Shown here: in pieces, positions 25,016-34,176 of the stretch
Numbering within the stretch: the stretch's first letter is position 1
How the letters are laid out: every line of letters starts with the position of its first letter
Source: Enterocloster asparagiformis
GTDB lineage: Bacteria; Bacillota; Clostridia; Lachnospirales; Lachnospiraceae
Assembly: GCA_018380885.1 (NCBI GenBank)
Contig: JAGZSY010000008.1
Span: forward strand, 1-64,000
Direction: 5' to 3'
DNA length: 64,000 bases
The notes under the pieces: generated by a model
What the model saw: the letters and a program-made list of their open reading frames with translations, nothing else
Told to the model about the DNA's origin: nothing
Databases searched by the model: none
Translations under genes and position numbers: made by a program

Positions 25016-25540
25016 ATGGCAAGAGAATTTTTTATGGAAACAGAGCGAATTGGATTCTCAAAATGGCAGGAGGACGATTTGACGTTGGCAGAGACGCTGT
25101 GGGGCAATCAGCAGGTTACGCAGTATATCTGCGCCGATGGAAAATTCAGCAGGCAGGATATAAAAAATCGGTTAAGTAAAGAAATAACCACCGGAAAAAC
25201 GCAGAACATGGAATATTGGCCCATTTTTGAGATGATCACAAATCAGTTTATTGGCTGCTGCGGACTGCGCCCCTATAAGGACAAAGAATACGAGGCAGGT
25301 GTGCATCTTCTCCCTGAATTCTGGGGAAAGGGTTATGCGTCGGAAGCCCTCACTGCGGTAATCACATATGCGTTTACCGTGCTGGACGCGGAGAAATTAT
25401 TTGCTGGGCATAATCCAAAGAATACTCGTTCCGGGCGCCTTCTAAATCGGTTGGGTTTTACATATATAGGGGATGAGTTCTATGCACCGACGGGACTCTA
25501 TCACCCATCTTATGAGTTACAGAATGAAAAGAAGTTATAG
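25016..25540 (+). CDS. GNAT acetyltransferase, RimJ/RimL-like
   Basis: 174 residues from the ATG at 25016, preceded by GAGGTG (a GTG two codons earlier is possible). Typical RimL/RimJ layout: ETERIGFSKWQEDDL at the start, IFEMITNQFIGCCGLRPY, the acetyl-CoA loop LLPEFWGKGYASEAL, and HNPKNTRSGRLLNRLGFTYI. Transfers acetyl to an amine, substrate unknown. It is complete, unlike the GNAT at 3022, and is followed by a 60-base palindrome. Confidence 0.88.
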   Translation: MAREFFMETERIGFSKWQEDDLTLAETLWGNQQVTQYICADGKFSRQDIKNRLSKEITTGKTQNMEYWPIFEMITNQFIGCCGLRPYKDKEYEAGVHLLPEFWGKGYASEALTAVITYAFTVLDAEKLFAGHNPKNTRSGRLLNRLGFTYIGDEFYAPTGLYHPSYELQNEKKL

Positions 25541-25567
25541 GTAAAGTCTAATTTACTTCAGAACGCA

Positions 25568-25627
25568 GACAAGGGGACTGTGGAAAAAGGAGTTGACTCA
25601 ACTCCATTTTTTCACAGTCCCCTTGTC
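25568..25627. repeat. Near-perfect 60-base palindrome
   Basis: Outer arms of 15 identical complementary bases (25568-25582 and 25613-25627, core AAGGGGACTGTG) enclose a second inverted repeat GGAGTTGA/TCAACTCC, leaving almost no loop; runs of A and T lie inside the stem. It separates the convergent GNAT and LysR genes. It could be a bidirectional terminator or a small non-autonomous mobile palindrome. Confidence 0.75.
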
Positions 25628-25639
25628 AATGCCAGATTG

Positions 25640-26596
25640 CTATATATCTTCAGGCGCACGGTTGCTGCGCAAATCTCCCAACGCTCCCCCCTCCTGTATC
25701 CGCAAAAGCGTCTCCGACACCCATTTCATAAACAGCGTCATGGTCTTGCTCACGTGCTTGTTGGCGTGGTACTGGATGCCCAGCTTGTAGTGCACCGGGC
25801 GGGGGGATAGCTCGTAGTAGACGGGCGTTACGCTGTCCTGAAATGAGGAGGCGGCCAGGCTTGTGACAAAGGAGATTCCCAGGCCGCTGGCGGAAAGGCG
25901 GATCGCCAGGTCCACGTTGGAGGTTTCCAGGATGCACCTGGGCTGGATGTGGTGCTGTTCGAACACGTCGTCGGAGATGTAGCGCAGGCGGTGCCCCTCC
26001 TTGATCAAAATAAAGGGATAGTTCTGAAACAGAATCGGGTTGGCGGAGTTTTTCCCCCGCAGAATCTCGTTGACCGGATTATCCCTGGGCACGGCCAGCA
26101 GGACGTTTTCGTTGAACAGCGGCGTAAACGTGATTAACGGGGAGGAGGATTGGGGGACCATGCAGGCCAAGTCGATCTCGTTGTTCAGGATCATGGTCTC
26201 GAGAACCGCGGAGCGGAACTCCTTTACCTGGAGCTGGATGCCCGGATATTTCACGGTGAACCCGGGGAGCACCCTTGGGAGTATCTGGAGGCTGCGGTTG
26301 CTGGGGATGCCGATCACCAGCTTTCCGATGTTCATGGTGGAGATGTCCTCGATCATCTTGCTGATCTGGTTTTCTTCGTATAACACCTTCTGGATAAATT
26401 CAATGTATTTTGTGCCAACATAGGTCAGCGACAGCGGGGTGGTGGTGCGGTCGAAAATCTGGATGCCCAGCTCGGTCTCCAGCTTGATCAGGTGATGGCT
26501 GAGGGCCGGCTGGGAGATAAACAGCTTTTGGGCGGCCTTGGAGATGCTGCCCTCCTCGTAGATCGTCAGGATGTATCGCAGCTGCTGAAAATTCAT
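25640..26596 (-). CDS. LysR-type transcriptional regulator
   Basis: 318 residues. The N-terminal winged helix-turn-helix (1-60) has FQQLRYILTIYEEGSISKAA then KLFISQPALSHHLIKLE. The C-terminal co-inducer domain (about 90-300) has the usual periplasmic-binding-like pattern, with LVIGIPSNRSLQILP and LSASGLGISFVTSLAA. It is divergent from the acid catabolism operon at 26758, so it most likely controls that operon in response to a substrate or intermediate. Standard length for the family. Confidence 0.93.
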   Translation of the reverse strand: MNFQQLRYILTIYEEGSISKAAQKLFISQPALSHHLIKLETELGIQIFDRTTTPLSLTYVGTKYIEFIQKVLYEENQISKMIEDISTMNIGKLVIGIPSNRSLQILPRVLPGFTVKYPGIQLQVKEFRSAVLETMILNNEIDLACMVPQSSSPLITFTPLFNENVLLAVPRDNPVNEILRGKNSANPILFQNYPFILIKEGHRLRYISDDVFEQHHIQPRCILETSNVDLAIRLSASGLGISFVTSLAASSFQDSVTPVYYELSPRPVHYKLGIQYHANKHVSKTMTLFMKWVSETLLRIQEGGALGDLRSNRAPEDI

Positions 26597-26651
26597 GATG
26601 TCCCCCTCCCGGTATAACCGTTTATTTATAGGTGCGGCTATGAATACGAAT

Positions 26652-26680
26652 TAGACAATTATATGGCACTAGTATATAAT
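26652..26680 (+). promoter_or_regulatory. Promoter of the acid catabolism operon
   Basis: TAGACA (26652-26657), 17-base spacer, TATAAT (26675-26680) in the divergent LysR/operon gap, about 78 bases before the first start codon. Confidence 0.6.
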
Positions 26681-26757
26681 GAAATTATCTGAAAAGCAAC
26701 AAATTTTGTCGGATATCACAATTTTTAGACGTTAATTGTGGACGGAGAGGGGGAATT

Positions 26758-27786
26758 ATGCGGATTTATAAGACAATAGTGGATGATTTGCCCATGAGCT
26801 ACGCGGTGGGATGGCTGAACCGCGGCGGGAAGCTGTACGGGATTGCCGCCAGCGAGGGCAGGGACCGGTGCATTGTGTTTGACCCGGATCAGCGGTCTGA
26901 ACCGGAAACCGTCTGGACGGACGCCGGAGGCACCATGAGCATTTCCCAGATTAAGGGGGATGGAACATTTCTGGCCGTGCAGAATTTTTTCAAGGGATTT
27001 CAGGCGGCTTCCGCCTGCATCGTTTGCGCGAAGCCCTTGGTTACGGGCGGATGGCAGGTGGAAAAATATCTGGACCTGCCCTATGTCCACCGCTTCGACG
27101 TCGTCGAGGTGGAGGGAAAGCAGTTTCTTCTGGCCTGTACGCTCTGCGACGGCAAGGAGTATAAACAGGACTGGAGCCGGCCGGGCCGGGTCTGGCTGGG
27201 GGAAATGAAGGAGGACGGCTGCGAGCTGAAAACCCTGATCCCGGGAATCACCAAGAACCACGGCTTTTACAGAGGCAGGCGGAATGGCAGAAATGTGGTG
27301 CTGGTCTCCGGCATGGAGGGCCTGTTTGAGATCCAGATTCCGGAGCGCAGCGACGGGGAGTGGCGCTGGGAGAGACTGATGGAGAAGGAGATCAGCGACG
27401 CCGCCGTGGTGGACCTGGACCAGGACGGGGAGGACGAGATCGTCACCATCGAGGGCTTTCACGGCACGCGCGTTGTGGTCAACAAGCTGTCGGGGGGGCA
27501 GTGGCGCGAGGTGTATTCCTGCCCGGTAAAATTCGGCCATGTGGTGTGGGGCGGGAACATGCTGGGGAGAAATTCCCTGCTGATCGGCTACAGGGAGGAG
27601 AATGCGCCGCTCATTCTCATGAGGAAGAAGGAAGGGCCGGATTTTCGCATGGAGCACATCTTCATCGACGAGCTGGAGGGGCCCACCAACATCAGCGTAT
27701 TGAATGAGGAAAACCGCGGGAGGATTCTCTGCTCCTGCGGAAGGACACAGCGGGTTGTGATTTACGATCTGACAGAAGAATCATAG
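26758..27786 (+). CDS. Cytoplasmic beta-propeller-like protein, first gene of acid operon
   Basis: 342 residues with no signal peptide or membrane segment. A FG-GAP-type element [19 protein letters not shown] (about 216-234) and recurring beta-strand blocks suggest a propeller. GAGAGGGGG precedes the ATG. In the operon it sits next to a lactonase-like enzyme and an organic acid transporter, so a sugar-lactone or acid-binding or isomerising role is possible, but I know no characterised homologue. Spacing to the next gene is 19 bases. Confidence 0.6.
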   Translation: MRIYKTIVDDLPMSYAVGWLNRGGKLYGIAASEGRDRCIVFDPDQRSEPETVWTDAGGTMSISQIKGDGTFLAVQNFFKGFQAASACIVCAKPLVTGGWQVEKYLDLPYVHRFDVVEVEGKQFLLACTLCDGKEYKQDWSRPGRVWLGEMKEDGCELKTLIPGITKNHGFYRGRRNGRNVVLVSGMEGLFEIQIPERSDGEWRWERLMEKEISDAAVVDLDQDGEDEIVTIEGFHGTRVVVNKLSGGQWREVYSCPVKFGHVVWGGNMLGRNSLLIGYREENAPLILMRKKEGPDFRMEHIFIDELEGPTNISVLNEENRGRILCSCGRTQRVVIYDLTEES

Positions 27787-27805
27787 AAAGGGAGGATTTG
27801 GAAAT

Positions 27806-28873
27806 ATGCCGGACGCGAAGGAGATAACAAGAGAGAAATGGATCATGGACTGTTTCCCTGAATGGGGGAGATGGCTTGTGGAGGATATCGAGGACACGGA
27901 GGTTAAAAAGGGGACGTTCGCCATGTGGTGGATGGGCTGCACGGGAATCTGGGTCAAGACGGAGAACAACACCAATATCTGCATTGACCTGTTTTCGGCC
28001 AATTCAAAGGTGTCCCACTACAAATGCCCGGAAAACCAGAAGGGACGGGATTACCAGCTGGCCAGGATTGCGGGGAGCGTGCAGCCCAACATGAATCCCA
28101 GGAATATCCCCCATGTGATGGACCCCTTCCAGGTGGAGCAGATCGACGCCGTGCTGGCGACCCACGATCACAGCGACCACATGGATATCTACAGCACAGC
28201 GGCCTTTTTAAAGCACGAGGGAATCCCCTTTATCGGCCCTAAGTTCAGCACCGACAAATGGAGGGGCTGGGGAGTGCCGGAGGACCGCCTGATCACGGTG
28301 AAGCCGGGGGACAAGGTGGTGGTTAAGGATATTGAGATATGCGCGGTGGATTCCTTTGACCGCACCGCCCTCATCACCGCGCCGCCCAAGGGCGAGATCA
28401 TCGGACGTTTTCCGGGCGATATGGACGAGCGGGCCGTGAACTATGTGATCAAGACCCCGGGGGGAACGCTGTATCACAGCGGCGACTCGCATTTTTCCAA
28501 TTATTCCCTGAAACACGGGAAAATGTTCGACATCGACGTGGCGTTGGCCTCCTTCGGGGAGAACCCCATCGGCATCACGGACAAGGTGACCTCCGCGGAT
28601 GTGCTGCGCATGGCCGAGAACCTCAGGTGCAAGGTCATGATCCCCATCCACTATGACATTTGGCCCACGTTCTACGCGGACCCGGAGGAGATCGACCTGC
28701 TGTACCAGTTTAAGAAGGACCGCCTGGGATATCAGTTCAAGACCTTCATATGGCAGGTAGGCGGAAAATTTGTGTATCCCGATGACAAGGACAAACGCAG
28801 ATACATGTATCCCAGAGGCTTTTCCGACGCAATGGATTACGAACCAAATATTCCTTATCGTTCATTCTTATAA
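27806..28873 (+). CDS. UlaG-like metallo-beta-lactamase-fold lactonase
   Basis: 355 residues. The metal signature THDHSDHMD (about 118-126) and later metal ligands in [10 protein letters not shown] and [11 protein letters not shown] fit the UlaG branch of the metallo-beta-lactamase fold, whose type member hydrolyses L-ascorbate 6-phosphate. Length and N-terminal extension ([13 protein letters not shown]) also fit. Ula phosphotransferase genes are absent, and the acid-sugar genes downstream suggest another sugar-acid lactone. Cytoplasmic. GGGAGGATT precedes the ATG. Confidence 0.85.
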   Translation: MPDAKEITREKWIMDCFPEWGRWLVEDIEDTEVKKGTFAMWWMGCTGIWVKTENNTNICIDLFSANSKVSHYKCPENQKGRDYQLARIAGSVQPNMNPRNIPHVMDPFQVEQIDAVLATHDHSDHMDIYSTAAFLKHEGIPFIGPKFSTDKWRGWGVPEDRLITVKPGDKVVVKDIEICAVDSFDRTALITAPPKGEIIGRFPGDMDERAVNYVIKTPGGTLYHSGDSHFSNYSLKHGKMFDIDVALASFGENPIGITDKVTSADVLRMAENLRCKVMIPIHYDIWPTFYADPEEIDLLYQFKKDRLGYQFKTFIWQVGGKFVYPDDKDKRRYMYPRGFSDAMDYEPNIPYRSFL

Positions 28874-28891
28874 AAAATGGGAGGGTTACAG

Positions 28892-29953
28892 ATGAAAAAA
28901 ATGATTGGAGCGCTATTGATCGCAAGTATGCTTGGTGCAACGCTGCTGACCGCCTGCGGCGGCTCGGGCGGACAGGGCACGACGGCGGCCGCGGCCGCGC
29001 CGGAAGCGACACAGAGCAAAGCGCCGGAGAGCGGATCGGCGGAGACCGTGCAGAGCGAGGCGGCCAAGGCGGAGGAACTGAACTATCCGGAAAAGCCCAT
29101 CACGCTGCTGATCACATTCGAGGCAGGAGGGACCACGGACGTGGCCACCAGACTGTTTGTAAAATATTGGCAGAAAAATCTTCCGGAGAACGTCAATGTG
29201 ATCAACATCGACGGCGCGGGAGGAAATGTGGGCATCGCCGAGGCGAAAAAACAGAAGGGAGACGGATATTACCTGGTGGTGCAGTCGGCGCCCTTTGCCA
29301 TGAACGCGGCGCTGGGCACGGCCAATTTCACCTGGGAGGATTTTGAACCCATTTCCCTGTACTTCGAGTCGTATATGGCGCTGTGCGTCCGCTCGGATTC
29401 CGAGTACCAGACCTTTGACGATTTCAAGAAGGCGGTGGAGGAGGACCCGTCAAACGTGAAATACGGCGTTTATGCGGGCTCGCCCATGATGTCCACCCTG
29501 CTGGCCTTACAGGACTACACCCAGGCCCAGTTTAACGTGGTGGATATTCCCAAGACCAAAGCCACCGAGCTGCTGGCAGGCCGCGTGGACGCGTACTGCG
29601 ACGCCTTTGCCCAGATGAAGTCCTATATTGATTCCGGAGATTTCCGGTGTCTGGGAGTGTTCGCGCCTGAACGCCTGGCGGAGTATCCCGATATTCCCAC
29701 CATGAAGGAGATGGGCGTCGATTATATTATCACCGAGCAGAAGTATGGGATGTGGGCTCCCAAGGGGACTCCGGATGAAATTCTCGACTATCTCAACGAA
29801 TCCATCAAAAAGACGTATGAGGACCCTGAGTTTGCCGAGGAGCTGAGCAAGATGTGTTTCGTGCCGGTGTACACCACCAGAGCCGAGTACACGGACTGGC
29901 TGACCAGCATTTACACAAAGTTCTCGGAGTTCGTTCAAACTTTGCAGCAATAA
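28892..29953 (+). CDS. TctC-family (Bug) substrate-binding lipoprotein
   Basis: 353 residues from the ATG at 28892, nine bases after GGGAGGG. The lipoprotein signal ends LLTACGG with Cys22, followed by an Ala/Glu-rich linker. The binding domain begins EELNYPEKPITLLITFEAGG, the hallmark start of tripartite tricarboxylate transporter receptors, and keeps DGAGGNVGIAEAKK. It captures an organic acid outside the membrane and delivers it to the TctB/TctA genes that follow. Confidence 0.92.
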   Translation: MKKMIGALLIASMLGATLLTACGGSGGQGTTAAAAAPEATQSKAPESGSAETVQSEAAKAEELNYPEKPITLLITFEAGGTTDVATRLFVKYWQKNLPENVNVINIDGAGGNVGIAEAKKQKGDGYYLVVQSAPFAMNAALGTANFTWEDFEPISLYFESYMALCVRSDSEYQTFDDFKKAVEEDPSNVKYGVYAGSPMMSTLLALQDYTQAQFNVVDIPKTKATELLAGRVDAYCDAFAQMKSYIDSGDFRCLGVFAPERLAEYPDIPTMKEMGVDYIITEQKYGMWAPKGTPDEILDYLNESIKKTYEDPEFAEELSKMCFVPVYTTRAEYTDWLTSIYTKFSEFVQTLQQ

Positions 29954-30023
29954 GACGAGAGATAAATGCGGGGGCGGGAGATTGTCCGCCCCCGCCCTAC
30001 AATCGAAAGGGGATTGACCGGAG

Positions 30024-30506
30024 ATGGGAGAGATGATATTCCTGCTTTTGCTGGCCGGGATCGACGTTTATTATCTGGCAGAGACCTTTTCTTACAAGAA
30101 GCCTCTGTACGACAACACGGGGGGACCGGCCGTTTTTCCGAGGGTGATCCTGGTACTGCTGCTGGTCTGCCTTGCGGTCCGGATGATTCAGATCATCGTG
30201 ACCAGGGACAAAAAGCATTTTGTGTTCAAAGAACTGTTCCGGGGCTCCACGGGGGTGTTCCTGTTCGCGTTCGCGGGGTATATTTTCCTGATGGAATACC
30301 TGGGGATGATTCTGGACACGGTGCTGTACCTCGGATTTATCAGCCATTACATGATCTATCAGCGGGATGGGACGCTGGGAACGGCCCGCTCCGTGGCCGT
30401 CCACATGGCTGCGTACCTTGTGATGGCTGCGGCGCTCTACTGGTTTTTCTCAGTGTTTATGAATGTGGCCGTTCCCAAGGGCCTGCTGGGATTCCTTAGG
30501 TTTTAA
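30024..30506 (+). CDS. TctB-family small transporter subunit
   Basis: 160 residues with four hydrophobic helices and the typical N-terminal loop PLYDNTGGPAVFPRVILVLL. TctB is the small membrane subunit of tripartite tricarboxylate transporters. Its position between tctC-like and tctA-like genes fixes the assignment. Ribosome site AAAGGGG upstream. Confidence 0.88.
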   Translation: MGEMIFLLLLAGIDVYYLAETFSYKKPLYDNTGGPAVFPRVILVLLLVCLAVRMIQIIVTRDKKHFVFKELFRGSTGVFLFAFAGYIFLMEYLGMILDTVLYLGFISHYMIYQRDGTLGTARSVAVHMAAYLVMAAALYWFFSVFMNVAVPKGLLGFLRF

Positions 30507-30524
30507 GGAAGGGGGAAGCGATCT

Positions 30525-32042
30525 GTGGATTTGATAAGTACATTTCAGGGAATACTGACGCCCGACATATTAGGGCTGATTCTGCTGGGCACGGTTCTCG
30601 GCATGATTTTTGGAGCGATTCCGGGACTCAACACGCCGATTGCAATCGCGCTTGTTCTGCCCTTTACCTATTCGCTGGCCCCCCTGCCGTCCATCGCGCT
30701 GATTATGGCGGTTTACATGGCCGGAATCTCGGGAGGTTTGATCTCCGCCATCCTGCTCAGGATACCGGGGACAGTGTCCTCCATCGCCACCACCCTGGAG
30801 GGGTATCCCATGGCGCAGTCAGGGAGAGCGGCGGAGGCGCTGGCGATCGGCACCTTCTCCTCCTTTGTGGGCGGAATGATCAGCGCGGTGGCGCTCCTGC
30901 TCCTGACCCCGGTGCTGTCCAAGTTTGCCCTGGCTTTCGGGCCATGGGAATATCTGGGGACAACCTTTCTGGCGCTCAGCCTCGTCTGCACGCTGATGAA
31001 CGGCCGCATGGTCAAGGGCGTGATCTGCGTCTGTCTGGGGCTTGTGATCGCCTCCATCGGCATCAGCCCCATCGACGGCACGGCCATGCGCCTTACCTTC
31101 GGGACCACGGCGCTGTCCAACGGGTTCGAGATGATCGCGCTGATCGTTGGGGCCTACGCCTTTCCGGAGCTGTTCTCCATTGCGGGCCGCTTAAAGGAGC
31201 AGGTGACGCCCACGCAGTTTCGGAAAAAGTGGTTCTACCTTCCCAGGTGGTCGGACCTGGCCGGCACGCTGCGCACCTATATCCGCTCCAGCATCATCGG
31301 GATCGGCGTGGGCATACTCCCGGGAATGGGGCCCAGCGTCGCCGGGATGGCGGCTTACGCCCAGACAAAGAAGGCCTCGAAATCGCCGGAAGCCTTCGGC
31401 ACAGGCTGCGTGGAGGGGCTGGTGGCCTCGGAGTGCGCCAACAATGCCGTGACCGGCGGGGCCATCATTCCCATGCTGGCGTTGTCCGTGCCGGGGGATT
31501 CCTCCACTGCGGTGATTCTGGGCGCGCTCATGATTCAGGGCATTCAGTGCGGCCCCCTGCTGGTGCTGCGGGAACCGCAGCTGTTTCAGTCGGTGATCAT
31601 CATTGTGTTTCTGGCCAACGTGTTCATGTTTGTGATTCAGACCAGCACGATCCGTTTTTCCGCCAGAATCATACAGATTCAGAGGTGCTTTCTGCTGCCG
31701 GCCATCGTTGTGTTTTGCAGCATCGGGGCATTCAGCATCAACAACCGCCTCTTCGACGTGTGGTCTGTCCTGTTTTTCGCGGTGATCGGATACATTCTGG
31801 AGAAAAATGATTACCCGCTGATGCCGCTGATTCTGGCCTTTGTGCTGGGGCCCATGCTGGAGGAGTACTACAGGAGGACCATCAGCTATTACGGCGCCTT
31901 CACAAACGCGCTGTCCACGTTCTCGGTGGGCACGGTGCTGGTTGTCCTGGGGCTGCTCATGACCGTATGGGGATTCCTTAGGGAGAGCCCGGCGGTCTGC
32001 AAAAAGATGGATTCTCTCTTGAAAAGGAGGAAAAATGGATAG
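30525..32042 (+). CDS. TctA-family large transporter subunit
   Basis: 505 residues, about twelve helices, GTG start after GGAAGGGGG. Signature segments LGTVLGMIFGAIPGLNTPIA, SGGLISAILLRIPGTVSS and GILPGMGPSVAGMAAYAQTK are the two conserved Gly-rich loops of TctA proteins. It is the ion-coupled channel of the system. The kinase gene downstream overlaps its end by eight bases, showing tight coupling of uptake and metabolism. Confidence 0.93.
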   Translation: MDLISTFQGILTPDILGLILLGTVLGMIFGAIPGLNTPIAIALVLPFTYSLAPLPSIALIMAVYMAGISGGLISAILLRIPGTVSSIATTLEGYPMAQSGRAAEALAIGTFSSFVGGMISAVALLLLTPVLSKFALAFGPWEYLGTTFLALSLVCTLMNGRMVKGVICVCLGLVIASIGISPIDGTAMRLTFGTTALSNGFEMIALIVGAYAFPELFSIAGRLKEQVTPTQFRKKWFYLPRWSDLAGTLRTYIRSSIIGIGVGILPGMGPSVAGMAAYAQTKKASKSPEAFGTGCVEGLVASECANNAVTGGAIIPMLALSVPGDSSTAVILGALMIQGIQCGPLLVLREPQLFQSVIIIVFLANVFMFVIQTSTIRFSARIIQIQRCFLLPAIVVFCSIGAFSINNRLFDVWSVLFFAVIGYILEKNDYPLMPLILAFVLGPMLEEYYRRTISYYGAFTNALSTFSVGTVLVVLGLLMTVWGFLRESPAVCKKMDSLLKRRKNG

Positions 32043-33333
32043 CGGGATTCTGATCGGCTGCATTGCCGACGATTTCACAGGGGCCGGCGATGCGGCATCC
32101 TTTTTGCGGGAGGGCGGGCTTAGAACGCTGCTCCTTGGCGGAATCCCCGCGGAAGCCGTGGACGCCGGGGGATTTCAGGCGGTGGTGATCGCGCTGAAAA
32201 CCAGGACAATGCCGCGCTGTGAGGCGGTGCGGATGTCTCTGGAGGCCGCGGACTGGCTGACCGCGCGGGGGGCGGCGCAGCTGTACTTCAAATACTGTTC
32301 GACCTTTGATTCCACACGGGAGGGGAATATCGGGCCGGTGGTGGACGCGCTGCTTGAGCGGACCGGGCAGAGGGGCGTGCTGCTGTGCCCGTCCCTGCCC
32401 GTGAACCGCAGGACCGTACGCCTTGGCAGGCTCTATGTGGACGACGTCCCCCTGGACGAGAGCTCCATGAAAAACCATCCGCTGACACCCATGTGGGACA
32501 GCAGGATTCCGGTTCTTATGAGGGAGCAGGGGCGTTACCCGTGCGTGGTCCTGGAACGGGAAACGCTTCGCGGGACGGCGGAGGAGGTCCGGGGGCAGGC
32601 GGAAAAGCTTGCGGAGGGCTCCGGGCATTTCTATATTGTGCCGGATTACGAGACGGATGAGGACGCCGGGCTCATTGTGGGGGCGTTCGGGGACGACCGC
32701 CTGCTCACGGGCGGGTCGGGGCTTTTAAAGGAGCTGGCAAAGAAATGGGTGGGAGAGCAGCGGCGGGACGTTTTGCCCGGGGGAAGCCGACCGGGCCGGA
32801 AACGGACGCTGCTTCTGGCCGGAAGCTGTTCCGCCATGACCCTAAAGCAGATCGCCTGGTATCAAAGGCTGGGGCTTGCGGCCGTCAAAATACGGCCTGA
32901 GGACGTCCTGGAGGGGAAATGGGACGAACGGCATATCCGGGAAGCGTTGGAGGCCGCGGGGGACGGCCCGGCGCTGTTCTACAGCTCGGACCTGCCGGAG
33001 GCGGTGGACCGGGCGGTGGCGCTGGGAGGACGCGGGGTTTCAGGCGAATTTGAAGCGGTTTTCGCTCGGCTTGCGGCCTTGGCGTATGCGCAGGGGTTCC
33101 GGAATTTTATCGTCGCGGGCGGGGAGACGTCGGGGGCGGCGGCCCAGGCCCTGGGATTTCATGCGTTTGAAATCGGGGACAGCGCCGCGCCGGGGGTGCC
33201 GGTTCTCGTTCCCGTACAGGCTCCGGACGTCCGGCTGATCTTAAAGTCGGGGAATTTCGGAGCGGAAGATTTTCTGGAAAAAGCCATTCGCCTGGTGAGT
33301 GGCGGACAGGAGGGGACAGATGCGCGAGGATAA
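32035..33333 (+). CDS. Four-carbon acid sugar kinase (DUF1537 family)
   Basis: 432 residues. The N-terminal substrate domain has IADDFTGAGDAASFL (D12-D13 and the TGA loop). The C-terminal ATP domain has LLAGSCSAMTLKQIAWY and VAGGETSGAAAQAL. The family phosphorylates threonate, erythronate or 2-oxo-tetronate (OtnK, DtnK, LtnK). AAAAGGAGG precedes the ATG. It overlaps both the transporter gene and the aldolase gene. The exact acid cannot be read from sequence. Confidence 0.9.
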   Translation: MDSGILIGCIADDFTGAGDAASFLREGGLRTLLLGGIPAEAVDAGGFQAVVIALKTRTMPRCEAVRMSLEAADWLTARGAAQLYFKYCSTFDSTREGNIGPVVDALLERTGQRGVLLCPSLPVNRRTVRLGRLYVDDVPLDESSMKNHPLTPMWDSRIPVLMREQGRYPCVVLERETLRGTAEEVRGQAEKLAEGSGHFYIVPDYETDEDAGLIVGAFGDDRLLTGGSGLLKELAKKWVGEQRRDVLPGGSRPGRKRTLLLAGSCSAMTLKQIAWYQRLGLAAVKIRPEDVLEGKWDERHIREALEAAGDGPALFYSSDLPEAVDRAVALGGRGVSGEFEAVFARLAALAYAQGFRNFIVAGGETSGAAAQALGFHAFEIGDSAAPGVPVLVPVQAPDVRLILKSGNFGAEDFLEKAIRLVSGGQEGTDARG

Positions 33334-33904
33334 GGAATTAAATGAAAAATTGGAGACTGCGGTATGGATCGCCAGAAGCCTGTTCGACCGCCAAAAGACG
33401 TCGGGGGCGTCCGCGAATCTCAGCTTCCGGCACCGGAATGACATCTATATCAGCAGCACGGGGAGCTGCTTCGGCAGGCTGACGCCGGACGAATTTTCCA
33501 GGATCACATTGGACGGGGAGCTGATCGGCGGGCCCCTGCCCAGCAAGGAGTATCCCCTGCACCGGAAGCTGTACGAAAAGGACGGGTCCATCGCGGCCGT
33601 CATCCACATTCACAGCCCCTACGCCACGCTGTGGTCCTGTCTGGATCATGAGAATGTCAGCGACGTGCTTCCCGCGTACACGCCTTACCTGAAAATGCGC
33701 CTGGGGTCGGTGGGGCTGATCCCCTACGCGCCGCCCGGCTCCGAGGAGCTGTTCGAGCTCTTTGAGCTGAATATGCAGAAGAGCGACGGATATCTGCTGA
33801 AGAACCACGGGCCCATTGTGGGCGCAAAAAGCCTGATGGAGGCCTTTTACTGCATCGAGGAATTGGAGGACAGCGCGAGAATCGCCTGGGAGCTGGAAAA
33901 ATAA
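33320..33904 (+). CDS. Class II aldolase/adducin family protein (OtnC/YgbL-like)
   Basis: 194 residues from the ATG at 33320, four bases after AGGAGGGG; a GTG 21 bases earlier lacks good spacing. Zinc and catalytic elements: SSTGSCFGRL, the Glu in KEYPLHRKLY, the HxH of VIHIHSPYATLWS, and the C-terminal LLKNHGPIVGA. In related operons such enzymes decarboxylate or cleave a phosphorylated 3-oxo-tetronate to dihydroxyacetone phosphate. It is the last gene of the operon and overlaps the kinase by 14 bases. Confidence 0.9.
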   Translation: MREDKELNEKLETAVWIARSLFDRQKTSGASANLSFRHRNDIYISSTGSCFGRLTPDEFSRITLDGELIGGPLPSKEYPLHRKLYEKDGSIAAVIHIHSPYATLWSCLDHENVSDVLPAYTPYLKMRLGSVGLIPYAPPGSEELFELFELNMQKSDGYLLKNHGPIVGAKSLMEAFYCIEELEDSARIAWELEK

Positions 33905-33935
33905 ACGGGAAGATAGGATGGGGTCAAATGAACAG

Positions 33936-33970
33936 GGCCGCTGCACCGGATTGCAGGTGCGGCGGCCTTT
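33936..33970 (+). terminator. Terminator of the acid catabolism operon
   Basis: GGCCGCTGCACC and GGTGCGGCGGCC pair with one mismatch around an eight-base loop, followed by a short TTT. A second GC-rich hairpin at 34003-34040 lacks a T run. Confidence 0.6.
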
Positions 33971-34055
33971 GCCGTGGGACGCCCCGGTATTCCAGGTCCG
34001 GTCCCCGCCTTTCGGCCCGGAAAAGGGCCGGAGGGCGGGGTAAAAATAAAAGGAG

Positions 34056-34084
34056 TGGATAAGGGGGAGCCGATTTGATATAAT
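34056..34084 (+). promoter_or_regulatory. Promoter of the YesM/YesN pair
   Basis: TGGATA (34056-34061), 17-base spacer, TATAAT (34079-34084), about 93 bases before the kinase start. Confidence 0.5.
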
Positions 34085-34176
34085 CATATGAGACAAGCGT
34101 ATCGGAAGCGGGCTGCAGCCTCGGCGATGGCGGCCCGGATCGGGGATACGCACATTTTACAGGGGGAATTATCCGC

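Noticed and set aside
34003..34040. GC-rich hairpin as operon terminator
   Set aside because: The stem is strong, but an A-rich run follows instead of T; the hairpin at 33936-33967 is the better candidate.
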